64,000 nt of DNA from Kitasatospora cinereorecta (GCF_024172095.1 NZ_JAMZDX010000007.1:62001-126000); one strand, 5' to 3'. Shown: positions 28,026 to 39,504, counted from the first letter of the stretch. A program made the numbers and translations. Notes: a model not told the origin generated them from the letters alone.

Positions 28026-28038
28026 AGGCTGCGGCTAT
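28024..28038. promoter_or_regulatory. Putative LysR box (ATAG-N7-CTAT)
   Basis: Inverted arms ATAG and CTAT form a T-N11-A element at the LysR start codon, in the spacer facing sdhC. Its position fits autoregulation together with control of sdhCAB. Confidence 0.45.
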
Positions 28039-28097
28039 CGTCACCAGCACTTTCATGTCTTGGACGGATCCGGACCCGGCTGCCTACCGTCGTGGGC

Positions 28098-28798
28098 ATG
28101 GCTCTCCTGACCCGGGCGGTCCGCCGTCCGTCCACCCTGGCGACCCTGTGGCGCTCGACCGTCGGCAAGAAGGCGGTCATGGCGGTCAGCGGGCTCGTGA
28201 TGCTGCTCTACCTGGTGTTCCACATGCTCGGGAACCTCAAGGTGTTCTTCGGGCCCGGGGACCTCAACGGCTACGCGCACTGGCTGCGCACCCTCGGCGA
28301 GCCGCTGCTGCACTACGGCTGGTTCCTCTGGCTGGCCCGCGTGGTGCTGCTGGCCGCCGTGGTCGCCCACGCCGTCGCCGCCTACCAGCTGAGCCGGCGG
28401 GACGCGGCCGCCCGGCCGCAGAAGTACGTCCACCGGCGGCAGCGGACGAGCTACGCCACCCGCACGATGCGCTGGGGCGGGGTGATCCTCGGCCTGTTCA
28501 TCGTCTGGCACATCCTGGACCTCACCACGCTGACCGTGAACCCGCGCGGCGAGGAGGGCCACCCGTACCAGAACATCGTGGCCTCCTTCTCCACCTGGTA
28601 CGGCGGCGGCATCTACTGCCTGGCGATGCTCGCGCTCGGCCTGCACGTCCGGCACGGCTTCTGGAGCGCCGCCCAGACCCTGGGCGCCAACAACCCGCGC
28701 CGGGACCGGGCGCTGAAGCTCACCGCGAACGCGACCGCGTTGCTGCTGACCGCCGGCTTCCTGTCCGTCCCCGTCGCCGTCATGACCGGAGTGGTCCG

Positions 28799-28802
<4 letters not shown>
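28098..28802 (+). CDS. sdhC: Succinate dehydrogenase / fumarate reductase cytochrome b subunit
   Basis: A 234-residue membrane anchor with five predicted TM helices (starting at about residues 28, 72, 120, 163 and 207), the single-polypeptide B-type (Bacillus/Wolinella-like) organisation. Candidate haem histidines are in VFHMLGN, HYGWFLW, VAHAVAA and WHILDLT. It transfers electrons from SdhB to menaquinone. ATG 28098 is chosen; GTG 28092 is two codons earlier. The stop overlaps the sdhA start (ATGA), giving translational coupling. Confidence 0.93.
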
Positions 28803-30732
<1,930 letters not shown>

Positions 30733-30736
<4 letters not shown>

Positions 30737-31467
30737 ACCTCACCCTGCGCATCTGGCGCCAGAGCGGGCCCGACGCCCCCGGCGCGATGACCGAGTACCA
30801 CGTCTCCGGCATCAGCCCCGACATGTCGTTCCTGGAGATGCTGGACACCCTCAACGAGGAACTGATCCTGCGCGGCGACCAGCCGGTCGCCTTCGACCAC
30901 GACTGCCGCGAGGGCATCTGCGGCGCCTGCGGCATGGTGATCAACGGGCAGGCGCACGGCCCCGAGCGCACCACCACCTGCCAGCTGCACATGCGGCACT
31001 TCGCCGACGGCGACACCATCGACGTCGAACCCTGGCGGGCCGGCGCCTTCCCGGTGGTCCGCGACCTGGTGGTGGACCGCTCCGCCTTCGACCGGATCAT
31101 CGGCTCCGGCGGCTACATCACCGCACCCACCGGCTCCGCCCCCGAGGCGCACGCCACCCCCGTCCCCAAGGACGCCGCCGACCTCGCCTTCGAACACGCC
31201 GAGTGCATCGGCTGCGGCGCCTGCGTGGCCGCCTGCCCGAACGGCTCGGCCATGCTCTTCACCGCCGCCAAGGTCGTCCACCTGAACGTCCTCCCGCAGG
31301 GCGCCCCCGAGCGGGCCGGCCGGGCCCGGGCCATGGTCGAGGCGATGGACGCCGAGGGCTTCGGCGGCTGCACCAACACCGGCGAGTGCGCCACCGCCTG
31401 CCCCAAGGGCATCCCGCTGACCGGCATCTCCGTACTCAACCGCGAGTACCTGCGCGGCCTGCGCTAG
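30733..31467 (+). CDS. sdhB: Succinate dehydrogenase / fumarate reductase iron-sulfur subunit
   Basis: A 244-residue subunit with three clusters visible: [2Fe-2S] ligands in CREGICGACGM plus a later TTCQLH cysteine, the ferredoxin-like CIGCGACVAACPNGS, and a third group CTNTGECATACPKGI. It relays electrons from SdhA flavin to SdhC haem. The GTG start overlaps the sdhA stop. It is the last gene of the three-gene operon, and the convergent DUF2087 gene ends nine bases downstream. Confidence 0.96.
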
Positions 31468-31475
31468 CTGGGGAT

Positions 31476-31754
31476 TCAGGCGGGGACCGGGACGGTGCGG
31501 CCGTAGCCGCTGCCGTCCCGGTCGCGCTCCAGCAGACCGGCGATGACCAGGTAGCGACGCAGGGCCGCGCAGTCGTCGTGGACGGTGCGCAGCGCGTCGT
31601 TCACCTCGGCCTCGGTGTAGCGGCGGCCCGGGACGAACAGGGTCTCGGCGAGGTGGGTCAGCAGCTGTTCGCGGCGGGCCGCCCGGCGGGGAATGGCGGT
31701 CAGCCGCCCGTGGGAGAACAGCGTGGACACGGCGGAGCCGGCGGTCTGGGACAT
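31476..31754 (-). CDS. DUF2087-domain protein
   Basis: A 92-residue protein made almost entirely of a DUF2087 domain: LTAIPRRAARREQLLTHLAE, then YTEAEVNDALR and LRRYLVIAGLLERDRDGSGY. This is a small helical winged-helix-like module, often attached to regulators or kinases and presumed to bind nucleic acid. ATG 31754 has GCGAGG upstream; the longer open frame reaching 31868 would overlap the neighbouring PNPOx gene and lacks support. The function is unknown. Confidence 0.78.
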   Translation of the reverse strand: MSQTAGSAVSTLFSHGRLTAIPRRAARREQLLTHLAETLFVPGRRYTEAEVNDALRTVHDDCAALRRYLVIAGLLERDRDGSGYGRTVPVPA

Positions 31755-31821
31755 GCCGGGAAGCCTCGCAGCGGTTCGTCCACCCCGGCAATCGGTTTTC
31801 CGCCACCCGGCCGCGGTGTCG

Positions 31822-32322
31822 TCAGCGGCTGAAGCGCCAGCGGGTCGGGGAGCCGGTGAAGTCGCCATGGAGCAGCCCGATCGCCTGGTCCGGTTCGACC
31901 CGCAGGGTGGCGTTGACCGCCGGGTCGAGGAAGTCGATCCGGTACGAGGTGCGGTACTTGGCGTTGAGCGCGTCCAGGAACAGGCCGATGTCGGCGAGCC
32001 CGGTGACGATCTCCGCCCGGCCCTCCAGCACCACCGGGTCGAGCGCGTTGTCGGTGGCGACCGAGCACTCGGGCCGGGCCGCCAGATTGCGTGCCTTGCG
32101 GGAGCGCAGGCTGCTGCTGAACCACAGCGCCTCGTCCAGCCACACCCCCCACACCGGCATCAGGTGCGGGCGCCCGTCCGGCCGGGCGGTGGCCACCCAG
32201 TACTCGTGCGACTCGGTCAACTGCCGCCGCGCCCACGCCCAGGAGAGCAGCCCGCTGCCCTCCTGCGCGGGCCGGATGCCGTAGCCCGGCATGTACGGCC
32301 GTCCGGCCATCGGCTCGGCCAT
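31822..32322 (-). CDS. Pyridoxamine 5'-phosphate oxidase-fold (FMN/F420-binding) protein
   Basis: A 166-residue split-barrel protein. ESHEYWVATARPDGRPHLMP and VWLDEALWFSSSLRSRKARN are the hallmark N-terminal strands of PNPOx-like flavin or F420 oxidoreductases. Such actinobacterial paralogues rarely act in vitamin B6 synthesis and many bind F420. The start at 32322 lies three bases after the stop of the LigD-type polymerase gene, so the two form an operon, though a shared function is not obvious. Confidence 0.87.
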   Translation of the reverse strand: MAEPMAGRPYMPGYGIRPAQEGSGLLSWAWARRQLTESHEYWVATARPDGRPHLMPVWGVWLDEALWFSSSLRSRKARNLAARPECSVATDNALDPVVLEGRAEIVTGLADIGLFLDALNAKYRTSYRIDFLDPAVNATLRVEPDQAIGLLHGDFTGSPTRWRFSR

Positions 32323-32325
32323 CGC

Positions 32326-33321
32326 TCAGCTCTTCCGGGCACGGCTGGGCTGGACCCGGGCCGGCTCGCCGGGCATCTTCGGATGGTCCGGCGGGTACGG
32401 AAGGTCACCGGCGTCCTGGTGCGCGTAGAGCTCCAGCAGCGCGTCCAGGCCGAACGCGTGCTCCTCCATGTCGGCGTGCAGGTCGCCGAGTTCGGCGAAC
32501 CGCTCGGGCACCGTGCGCAGGTCGAAGTCGGTGGGGGAGACCTCGTCCAACTCCTCCCAGCGCAGCGGCGTGGACGCGGTGGCCTGCGGGCGGGCGCGCA
32601 GCGAGTACACGGAGGCGATGGTGCGGTCGCGGGCCATCTGGTTGTAGTCGACGAAGATCCGCTCGCCGCGCTCCTCCTTCCACCACTTGGTGGTCACCTC
32701 GCCGGGCATCCGGTGCTCCAGCTCCCGGCCGAGCGCGATCACCGCGTGCCGGCAGTCGGTGAACGTCCAGCGCGGCTCCAGCGGCACGTACACGTGCAGG
32801 CCCCGCCCGCCGGAGGTCTTCGGCCAGCCGCGCAGCCCGTACTCCTCCAGCAGGACGCGCAGCTGGTGGGCGGCCCGCACCGCGTCGTGGAAGTCGGTGC
32901 CGGGCTGCGGGTCGAGGTCGATCCGCAGCTCGTCCGGGTGCTCGGTGTCACCGCGGCGCACCGGCCACGGGTGGAAGGTCAGGCAGCCCAGGTTGGCCGC
33001 CCACAGCACGGCGGCCGGCTCGTTCGGGCAGATCTCGTCCGCGGTCCGGCCGCTCGGGAAGGCGATCCGGGCGGTCGGCAGCCACTCCGGCAGGCCCTTC
33101 GGGGCGCGCTTCTGGTAGAAGAACTCGCCCTCCACCCCGTCCGGGAAGCGCTGCAGCGTGGTCGGCCGGTTCCGCAGCCCGCGCAGCACCCCCGGGGCCA
33201 CCGCCAGGTAGTACTCGGCGACGTCGCGCTTGGTGAACCCCGGCTCCGGGAAGTACACCTTGTCCGGGTTGGACAGCCGGACCGCGCGGCCGTCCACCTC
33301 CAGTTCCACAGCTCCTGCCAT
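32326..33321 (-). CDS. LigD-type NHEJ polymerase domain protein (AEP primase-polymerase)
   Basis: A 331-residue archaeo-eukaryotic primase-type polymerase corresponding to the LigD polymerase domain but encoded alone. Catalytic aspartates D135 and D137 are in ELRIDLDPQPG, with SGGRGLHVYVPL and the later acidic motif IFVDYNQMARDRT. It adds nucleotides, preferably ribonucleotides, at broken ends during Ku-dependent end joining. ATG 33321 is preferred. The gene is divergent from the ATP-dependent DNA ligase 60 bases away, together giving the split polymerase/ligase arrangement known in streptomycetes. No ku gene is in the window. Confidence 0.92.
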   Translation of the reverse strand: MAGAVELEVDGRAVRLSNPDKVYFPEPGFTKRDVAEYYLAVAPGVLRGLRNRPTTLQRFPDGVEGEFFYQKRAPKGLPEWLPTARIAFPSGRTADEICPNEPAAVLWAANLGCLTFHPWPVRRGDTEHPDELRIDLDPQPGTDFHDAVRAAHQLRVLLEEYGLRGWPKTSGGRGLHVYVPLEPRWTFTDCRHAVIALGRELEHRMPGEVTTKWWKEERGERIFVDYNQMARDRTIASVYSLRARPQATASTPLRWEELDEVSPTDFDLRTVPERFAELGDLHADMEEHAFGLDALLELYAHQDAGDLPYPPDHPKMPGEPARVQPSRARKS

Positions 33322-33381
33322 GACGCCCACGCTAGGCGGACCGCCGTGCGCCCGCGCGCGCTGGCCTGCACCATCGGAGGC

Positions 33382-34440
33382 ATGGAGCTACCCGTGATGC
33401 CGCCCGTCTCGCCGATGCTGGCCAAGTCCGTGGCCGACATCCCGCCCGGCATGCAGTACGAGGCCAAGTGGGACGGCTTCCGCGCCATCGTGTTCCGCGA
33501 CGGCGACGAAGTGGAACTCGGCAGCCGCACCGGCAAGCCGCTGACCAGGTACTTCCCCGAGGTGGTCGAGGCCGTCCGGGCACAGCTGCCGGAGCGCTGC
33601 GTGGTCGACGGCGAGATCGTCATCGCCCACGACGGCCGACTGCACTTCGAGGAACTGCTGGAACGCATCCACCCGGCCGCCTCCCGCGTCCGCACCCTCG
33701 CCGAACGCACCCCCGCCTCGCTGGTCGCCTTCGACCTGCTCGCCCTCGACGGCGAAGCAGTCGACCAGCGGCCGCTCACCGAGCGCCGCGACGCCCTCGC
33801 CGCGGCGCTCGCCGGCGCCCGCCCGCCGGTCCACCTCGCCCCCGCCACCACCTCGATGGAGACCGCCCGCACCTGGTTCTCCCAGTACGAGGGCGCCGGA
33901 CTGGACGGCATCGTCGCCAAACCGCTCGACCAGCCGTACCGGCCGGGTGAACGCACCATGTTCAAGGTCAAGCACGCCCGCACCGCCGACTGCGTGGTGG
34001 CCGGCTACCGCGAGCACAAGAGCGGACCGGTGGTCGGCTCGCTGCTGCTCGGCCTGTACGACGCCGACGGGACGCTCCAGCACGTCGGCGTGTGCGCCTC
34101 CTTCCCGATGGCCCGCCGCCGCGAACTGGTCGAGGAACTCGCCCCGCTGCGCCCCGACGACCTCACCGGCCACCCGTGGGCCGCCTGGGCCGAGGAGGAC
34201 GCCCAGGCCGCCTCCCGGCTGCCGGGCGCGGTGAGCCGCTGGACCGGCAAGAAGGACCTCTCCTGGGTACCCCTGCGACCCGAACGGGTGATCGAGGTCG
34301 CGTACGACCACATGGAGGGCACCCGCTTCCGCCACACCACCCAGTTCCGCCGCTGGCGCCCCGACCGGACGCCGGACACGTGCACCTACGAGCAGTTGGA
34401 CGAGCCGGTGTCGTACGACCTGGGCGAGCTGCTGCAGTAG
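33382..34440 (+). CDS. ligC: Stand-alone ATP-dependent DNA ligase (LigC/LigD-ligase type)
   Basis: A 352-residue ligase. The adenylated lysine K29 is in motif I (YEAKWDGFRA); motif III (ASLVAFDLLALDG), motif IV (LDGIVAKPLDQPYRPGER) and motif V (MFKVKHARTADCVV) follow, then an OB-fold. It seals nicks or ends in NHEJ or a backup repair route. GGAGG sits one base before ATG 33382, which is unusually close; ATG 33397, with GGAG eight to nine bases upstream, is a credible alternative. The 3' end of this gene is repeated just downstream (34477-34566). Confidence 0.92.
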   Translation: MELPVMPPVSPMLAKSVADIPPGMQYEAKWDGFRAIVFRDGDEVELGSRTGKPLTRYFPEVVEAVRAQLPERCVVDGEIVIAHDGRLHFEELLERIHPAASRVRTLAERTPASLVAFDLLALDGEAVDQRPLTERRDALAAALAGARPPVHLAPATTSMETARTWFSQYEGAGLDGIVAKPLDQPYRPGERTMFKVKHARTADCVVAGYREHKSGPVVGSLLLGLYDADGTLQHVGVCASFPMARRRELVEELAPLRPDDLTGHPWAAWAEEDAQAASRLPGAVSRWTGKKDLSWVPLRPERVIEVAYDHMEGTRFRHTTQFRRWRPDRTPDTCTYEQLDEPVSYDLGELLQ

Positions 34441-34476
34441 CGCTGCGCGGCGGGTCGGTCCCGTCCGGCCTCGGTG

Positions 34477-34566
34477 CGCTGGCGCCCTGACCGGACCCCC
34501 GACACGTGCACCTACGAGCAGCTGGACGAGCCGGTGTCGTACGACCTCGGCGAACTGCTGCGACAG
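34477..34566 (+). pseudogene. Duplicated 3' fragment of the ATP-dependent DNA ligase gene
   Basis: Ninety bases match the ligase 3' end at 34351-34440. In the same relative frame it reads RWRPDRTPDTCTYEQL and then DEPVSYDLGELL, identical to the ligase C-terminus, and then diverges (an extra CGA before CAG, no stop). I count about six nucleotide differences before that point, all synonymous. It has no start codon or upstream ligase sequence, so it is a relic of a second ligase copy or of an unequal recombination. Confidence 0.85.
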
Positions 34567-34585
34567 CGCATGGCGAACGGTGGCG

Positions 34586-35308
34586 TCAGTGGCGGTGGTG
34601 GTTGTCGGGTTGGGCGGGGTCGCCGGGGTGTTCGAGGCCGGGGAGGAGGGTGAGGCGGTGGGCGCGGGCGTGGTCGAGCCAGCGGACGAAGGCGATCCGG
34701 CAGGCGGCGGCGAGCAGTTCGGCGGTGGGGTCGGCGGGCGGGGCGGTGGAGCGGGTGCCGCGCAGGGTGGCGGTCCAGCCGTCCGCGGTGACCTCGGTGC
34801 CCGGCGGGGCGGCGCGCAGGGCGGCCGCCAGGGCGAGCGGCAGGGTCGCCGGGTCGGCGTCGAACTCGCCGTCCGGGGTGACGAGTTGCCACAGCAGTGC
34901 GGGCGGCGGCGCCGGGTGGGCGGTCCGCTGCTCCGGGGGGATGTCCACCTCTGCCGTGACGTCGGCGAACACGGCCCGGACGGCCGCGCTGCCCTCGAAC
35001 GCCGCCGCCGTGATCGACCCCAGCTCGACGGCCGCCCGCTGGTCGAGCCGTACGGGTGGCGCCGCCGCGCAGTCGAGGCTGCGGGATGCGGCCTCCGCCT
35101 CGCAGAGCGACTCCGTCAGCACGACCTGGGCGACCCAGCGGGTCAGTTGCCGGTCCTCGGCGCTGCCGGGCACGGGCAGCGCCGAGGCGCGCGGGCCGGT
35201 GCGCAACGCGGCGAGCCGGCGGTCGAGTTCGGTCCGCGGCAGGGGCCGTCCGTCGAGCAGCCCGAGCAGTCCGAGCGCCTCGGGGCGGTGGACGTGGGGG
35301 CGGCTCAC
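34586..35308 (-). CDS. Conserved hypothetical protein coupled to GH38 gene
   Basis: A 240-residue protein I do not recognise. It is alanine- and leucine-rich and soluble, with PEALGLLGLLDGRPLPRTEL near the start and FVRWLDHARAHRLTLLPGLEHPGDP near the end. The GTG start overlaps the GH38 stop by four bases, so it is the last cistron of the N-glycan enzyme operon and is probably co-produced with the mannosidase. No catalytic motif or membrane segment is evident. It could be an accessory or chaperone-like partner; this is inference from coupling only. Confidence 0.62.
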   Translation of the reverse strand: MSRPHVHRPEALGLLGLLDGRPLPRTELDRRLAALRTGPRASALPVPGSAEDRQLTRWVAQVVLTESLCEAEAASRSLDCAAAPPVRLDQRAAVELGSITAAAFEGSAAVRAVFADVTAEVDIPPEQRTAHPAPPPALLWQLVTPDGEFDADPATLPLALAAALRAAPPGTEVTADGWTATLRGTRSTAPPADPTAELLAAACRIAFVRWLDHARAHRLTLLPGLEHPGDPAQPDNHHRH

Positions 35309-38300
35309 GGCTCGATCACCAGCTCCACGGTCGGCGCGTACTGGCAGCGGCCGAACCACATCACCTTGGCGAGCGCCCAGTACGCGCCCGGGTCGGCGTC
35401 GGCGGGGACGGCGAGTTCGAAGCGCTCGGTCCGCTCGGCGCCGGGCGCCAGGGTGAAGCCGCGGACGGGTGCGGCGATCGCGTCCCAGACGCCCCAGGGC
35501 GCGACCAGCTGGAGTTCGCCGCGGATCTCGCCGCGGGTGCGGTTGGCCAGGACCACGCCCAGTTCGGCCCGCCCGCCGGGCGCCACCCGCAGAGTGGTGG
35601 CGGCCACGTCCACGTCCAGTCCGGTGTCCCGGCCCGCGTCGGCGCGGGTGCCCTGGGCGGCCGACCAGTCCTCCGGCACCTCGCCGGGCACGGGCAGGAT
35701 GCCGGGCAGGTCGCCGAGCGCGACGGTGGCCACGTCCTCGACGGTCTGCCCGCCGTACTCGGTGCGCAGCGCGACGAAGTAGAGGCCGGGCGCGGCGCCG
35801 TCGGCCGGGTTGACGGTCAGCGGGAAGCGGACGTGACCGCCGGCGTCCAGTCGGTACGGGCGGCGCCGCAGGTCGACCGTCCAGCCCTCGGGCACCAGGA
35901 TCTCGGCGGAGCCTTCGACGGCGGCGTCCACCAGGTGCGAGGCGAGCACGGCGGAGAGTTCGACCGGTTCGCCGGCGGTCCGCAGCAGGCCGGGGGAGAG
36001 GCCCACCGAGACCGGCAGGTAGCCCATCGGCGCGGGCCCCCGGTTGTGCAGCCAGTAGCGGGCGTGCACCGGCTGGGCCGGCTCGGCGGCCGGGCCGAGC
36101 GGCACGTCACCGCGCTCGCCGGCCACGGCGGTCGCGGCGGCCGTGCCGGTCAGCGTGGCCACCTCGGAGCCGGTGAGCACCAGGTCGCCGGCCGGTCCGC
36201 CCGGGTGCTCCAGCAGGTCGGCGGTGCGCAGCCCGTCGAGCCGCAGGGCGCCGCCGAGGGTGGCCTGCCGGCCGAGGCCGGTCGACTCGACCAGCCGCAG
36301 GGTGACGCCGTCCGCGACGGGGTCGAGCGCCCGGGCGGAGCCGTGGGCGGTGGGGTTACCGGTGGGCTTCAACGCGCCGAGCAGCACCTCGCGTTCGGGC
36401 TCCACCCGGAGCCAGGAGCAGATCGCCGGCAGTGGGCCGTGCTGCGCGTCGGCCACCCGGGGGTGGAGCGGGTGGTTGAACTCCTGGCCCTGGGCGGGCA
36501 GCGCCAAGTCCCGCCAGTCGCCCGCGCCGCCGACCAGGGCATAGCTGAACTCATGCGTCCAGTGCTGGAGTTGGAAGGACGCTCCGTCGGGCAGGGTGCG
36601 CCGCGGCGGGTCGATCCACACGCCGGAGGGCCAGCCGGTGCAGGAGCGCATCAGGGACAGGTGCAGGGCGCCGGTCGGGTCCACGGCGAAGCCGGGCAGC
36701 CCGTAGGTGAGCAGGGCGACGGTGTGGTTGGTGAGTTGCTCGGAGGCGGGCAGCGCGCCGGGGCAGACGGCGGTCACCTGCGCGTCGGCGAGGTCCGCGG
36801 CGAGGGCGGCCGGGTCGGCGACCACCAGGGCGGGCAGGGCCCGCAGGTCGCGCAGGTCGGCGCCGGGCTGCCAGACCTCGTGCAGCGGCTTCTCGGCGGG
36901 CACCCAGACCCGGCCGTGCTCGGCGAGGACGGCGGCGTACTCGGCGCCGGCCCGCTCCAGCAGTTCGCGGGCGGCGTCGTTGGTCTCCGGGCCGCCGAGC
37001 ACCAGCCGGACGTCCGGCAGGTTGGAGTCCACGTCGAGCCAGCCGTAGCGCGACCAGTCGGCGCTCGCCGTGGTCGCGGTGACCCCGACCCGGGCGAGGG
37101 CCACCACCAGGTCACGGGCGTCGGCGGCGGACGCCAGGTCCGGCACCACCACCTCGGCCACGCCGAGGGCACGCTCGCCGAGCGCGGCGCCGGACGGGTC
37201 GGTGAGCCGGACCCGGGCGGTCGAGCCGAGGCCGAACCAGGTGTTGGCCGGGTTGTCGAGCGTCCAGGGCGCCTCGGCGGCGTCCACGTCGGGGAGGGCG
37301 AAGCCGCGGCCGACCACCGCGCCGGCCACCTCGCTGACGGGCAGCGCGCCCGGCAGGTCGACCGGGAAGCGCAGCCGCAGCAGCCGGTCCGCGCCCGCGT
37401 AGTCGACCACCCGGGTCCGGAAGTCGACCCGGTCCACGCCCGCCCACAGGGTGACGGTCTGCTCGTAGCGGATCCCGTCGACGGCGCCGGACGCCACCAG
37501 CCGCTCGCCCAGCGGTCCGACCTCGCGCCGCACCGCGGCCGGCGCCTCGCCGGAGCCGGTCACCGGGCCCTTGGGGACCAGGTGCCAGGGGCCCTCGCCG
37601 AAGTCCGGGTGCTGCGGGTACTCCTCGTACACCCGCAGCTCGTTGCCGACCTGGCCGGGCCGGATCAACTCGCGCCCGTGCAGCCGGTCGAGGACGGCGG
37701 ACAGGCCGCCGCCCCGGGCCGGGTCGGCCGTCGCCCGGTAGCGGGTGTTCTCCGCGGTCAGGCCCGCGGCGGCGGTCCAGGCCGGCCGGGCCCGGCCCTC
37801 CAGCAGCCGCCAGCTGCGCCAGCCCAGGGCCGGGACGGAGTCGGCACGGAAGTACAGCGTGCCCCGGTCGACCGCGCTCGGCACCGGCGTCCCGCGGTCG
37901 TCGGCGACCCGCAGCCGCTCCCGGTGCTCCTCGGGCAGGCGCACCGCGACCACACCCGAGCGGTCGAAGGAGAGGCTGTTGGCGACCACCACCGAGGCGC
38001 CGTCGAGGCCGATCCGGCCGACCAGCGCGTCCAGCGCGGTGTCGCGCACCCCGGCGGCCAGGTCGTGCGCCTCCCGCCAGCCGCCGAGCAGGTCGAGGTA
38101 GACCTGGTCGGACTCCGAGCCGGTGATCGCGTCGTGGTGCGCGCCGTAGGCGAGTTGGCGCCATGCCTTGTCCAGCGCGGCCTCCGGGTAGCGGCCGAGG
38201 CCCTGCAGCGCCGCCAGGGTGGCGAACCGCTCGGCGTCCAGCGCCGCCACCTCGGCGGCCCGCTGGGCCTGCTTGGTGTCGATGTACGAGACGTCCTTGC

Positions 38301-39504
38301 CGGTGTAGACCGGGTTCATGTCGCGGGTCTGCGGGCTGGGACGCAGGCCGCGTTCGGCGAGTTCGGCGCGGACCGCGGTGAGGAAGTCGCGCGGGGTGCC
38401 GCAGACGAACCGCGGCCACAGGTACTTCGCCGCCCACGAGCGGTGGATCTCGGTCACCCACTTGTTCGGCGGGGTGTAGTCGGTGCCCACCGGCAGCAGC
38501 AGGTTGCGGGTGGCGCCGACCGGCTTGAGCTTGCGGTACAGCTCGTACACCGCCTGCTCGGCGGCGGCCAGGTCGGGCGAGGAGTCCATCCACCAGCCGG
38601 CCGAGTAGTGGTGCGGCATGAAGTGGGTGAGCACGCCGCGGCCGGACGGCGAGATCCACTCGAACTCGCTGGGGAACTGCATCACGGTGGCGTCGTCCTT
38701 CGCCTCCCGGAAGTTCTTCTGGATCGGCCCCCACTGGTGGAACGGCCCGCGCGCCCAGGCGCTGCCGGTCAGGCCGGCCGCGGCCAGGTAGCCGGGGAAC
38801 TGCGGATCGTGGCCGAAGACGTCCAACTGCCAGGCGGTGCGCGGGTCCCCGCCGAGGATGTCGCGCTGGTAGCCGATGCCATAGAGGATGTTGCGGATGG
38901 TGGTCTCGGCGCCGGTCAGGTTGGTGTTCGGCTCGTTGTAGGTGCCGCCGACCAGCTCCACCTGCCCGCGCGCCAGCAGCTCGCGCAGCTGCGCCCGGCG
39001 CTCGGGGTGCTGGTCGAAGTAGGGCTTGAGGTAGTCGACTTCGGCGAGGACGAAGCGGTACACCGGGTCGCGCAGCGCCAGGTCGAGGTGCGCGTCGACC
39101 AGGGCGAAGCCGTTGCGCTCCCACAGCGGGCGGGTGGTGGCGTCACCGGAGAGCAGCTCCCACGGCGAGGTGTACGCGGCCTGGGTGTTCCACCAGACCG
39201 GGTCGTAGTGGAAGTGCGAGACCAGGTACATGGTCCAGCCCGGTTCGGCGACCTCCAGCTCGGCCGTCCGCCGGGCCGGGCCGGCGGTGACGGTGACCGG
39301 GCGGCGCTCGCCCGGGACCGGGTCGTCGACCTCCAGGGGTACCTCGACCACTCCCGTACCGGTCGCCCCGCCGCGGACCCCCGGGCCGTCGACGGTGATC
39401 GCGGCGGGCGGGCCCTCCAGGGTCACCCGCAGCACCTGGCGCGGCGCGGCCTCGGTGCCCGTGAACAGATCGGTGGACTCGACGGCGGTGATGGTGACCG
39501 GCAC
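35305..39504 (-). CDS. GH38 alpha-mannosidase, cytosolic
   Basis: A 1399-residue alpha-mannosidase. Zinc-site residues are in VSHFHYDPVWW (H97, H99, D101 region), the nucleophile is likely D228 in LDVFGHDPQFP, and a later conserved histidine motif AYGAHHDAITGSESDQVY is present. The central three-helix and C-terminal beta-sandwich regions are extended, and NPVYTGKDVSYIDTKQ resembles the bacterial and eukaryotic catabolic GH38 group. There is no signal peptide, so it acts on imported oligomannose chains. The GTG start has AGGAAGG upstream. It lies 41 bases downstream of the GH85 gene in the same operon. Confidence 0.93.
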   Translation of the reverse strand: MPVTITAVESTDLFTGTEAAPRQVLRVTLEGPPAAITVDGPGVRGGATGTGVVEVPLEVDDPVPGERRPVTVTAGPARRTAELEVAEPGWTMYLVSHFHYDPVWWNTQAAYTSPWELLSGDATTRPLWERNGFALVDAHLDLALRDPVYRFVLAEVDYLKPYFDQHPERRAQLRELLARGQVELVGGTYNEPNTNLTGAETTIRNILYGIGYQRDILGGDPRTAWQLDVFGHDPQFPGYLAAAGLTGSAWARGPFHQWGPIQKNFREAKDDATVMQFPSEFEWISPSGRGVLTHFMPHHYSAGWWMDSSPDLAAAEQAVYELYRKLKPVGATRNLLLPVGTDYTPPNKWVTEIHRSWAAKYLWPRFVCGTPRDFLTAVRAELAERGLRPSPQTRDMNPVYTGKDVSYIDTKQAQRAAEVAALDAERFATLAALQGLGRYPEAALDKAWRQLAYGAHHDAITGSESDQVYLDLLGGWREAHDLAAGVRDTALDALVGRIGLDGASVVVANSLSFDRSGVVAVRLPEEHRERLRVADDRGTPVPSAVDRGTLYFRADSVPALGWRSWRLLEGRARPAWTAAAGLTAENTRYRATADPARGGGLSAVLDRLHGRELIRPGQVGNELRVYEEYPQHPDFGEGPWHLVPKGPVTGSGEAPAAVRREVGPLGERLVASGAVDGIRYEQTVTLWAGVDRVDFRTRVVDYAGADRLLRLRFPVDLPGALPVSEVAGAVVGRGFALPDVDAAEAPWTLDNPANTWFGLGSTARVRLTDPSGAALGERALGVAEVVVPDLASAADARDLVVALARVGVTATTASADWSRYGWLDVDSNLPDVRLVLGGPETNDAARELLERAGAEYAAVLAEHGRVWVPAEKPLHEVWQPGADLRDLRALPALVVADPAALAADLADAQVTAVCPGALPASEQLTNHTVALLTYGLPGFAVDPTGALHLSLMRSCTGWPSGVWIDPPRRTLPDGASFQLQHWTHEFSYALVGGAGDWRDLALPAQGQEFNHPLHPRVADAQHGPLPAICSWLRVEPEREVLLGALKPTGNPTAHGSARALDPVADGVTLRLVESTGLGRQATLGGALRLDGLRTADLLEHPGGPAGDLVLTGSEVATLTGTAAATAVAGERGDVPLGPAAEPAQPVHARYWLHNRGPAPMGYLPVSVGLSPGLLRTAGEPVELSAVLASHLVDAAVEGSAEILVPEGWTVDLRRRPYRLDAGGHVRFPLTVNPADGAAPGLYFVALRTEYGGQTVEDVATVALGDLPGILPVPGEVPEDWSAAQGTRADAGRDTGLDVDVAATTLRVAPGGRAELGVVLANRTRGEIRGELQLVAPWGVWDAIAAPVRGFTLAPGAERTERFELAVPADADPGAYWALAKVMWFGRCQYAPTVELVIEP

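Noticed and set aside
31755..31868. Longer N-terminus of the DUF2087 protein
   Set aside because: It would overlap the PNPOx gene and lacks a ribosome-binding site; ATG 31754 has one.
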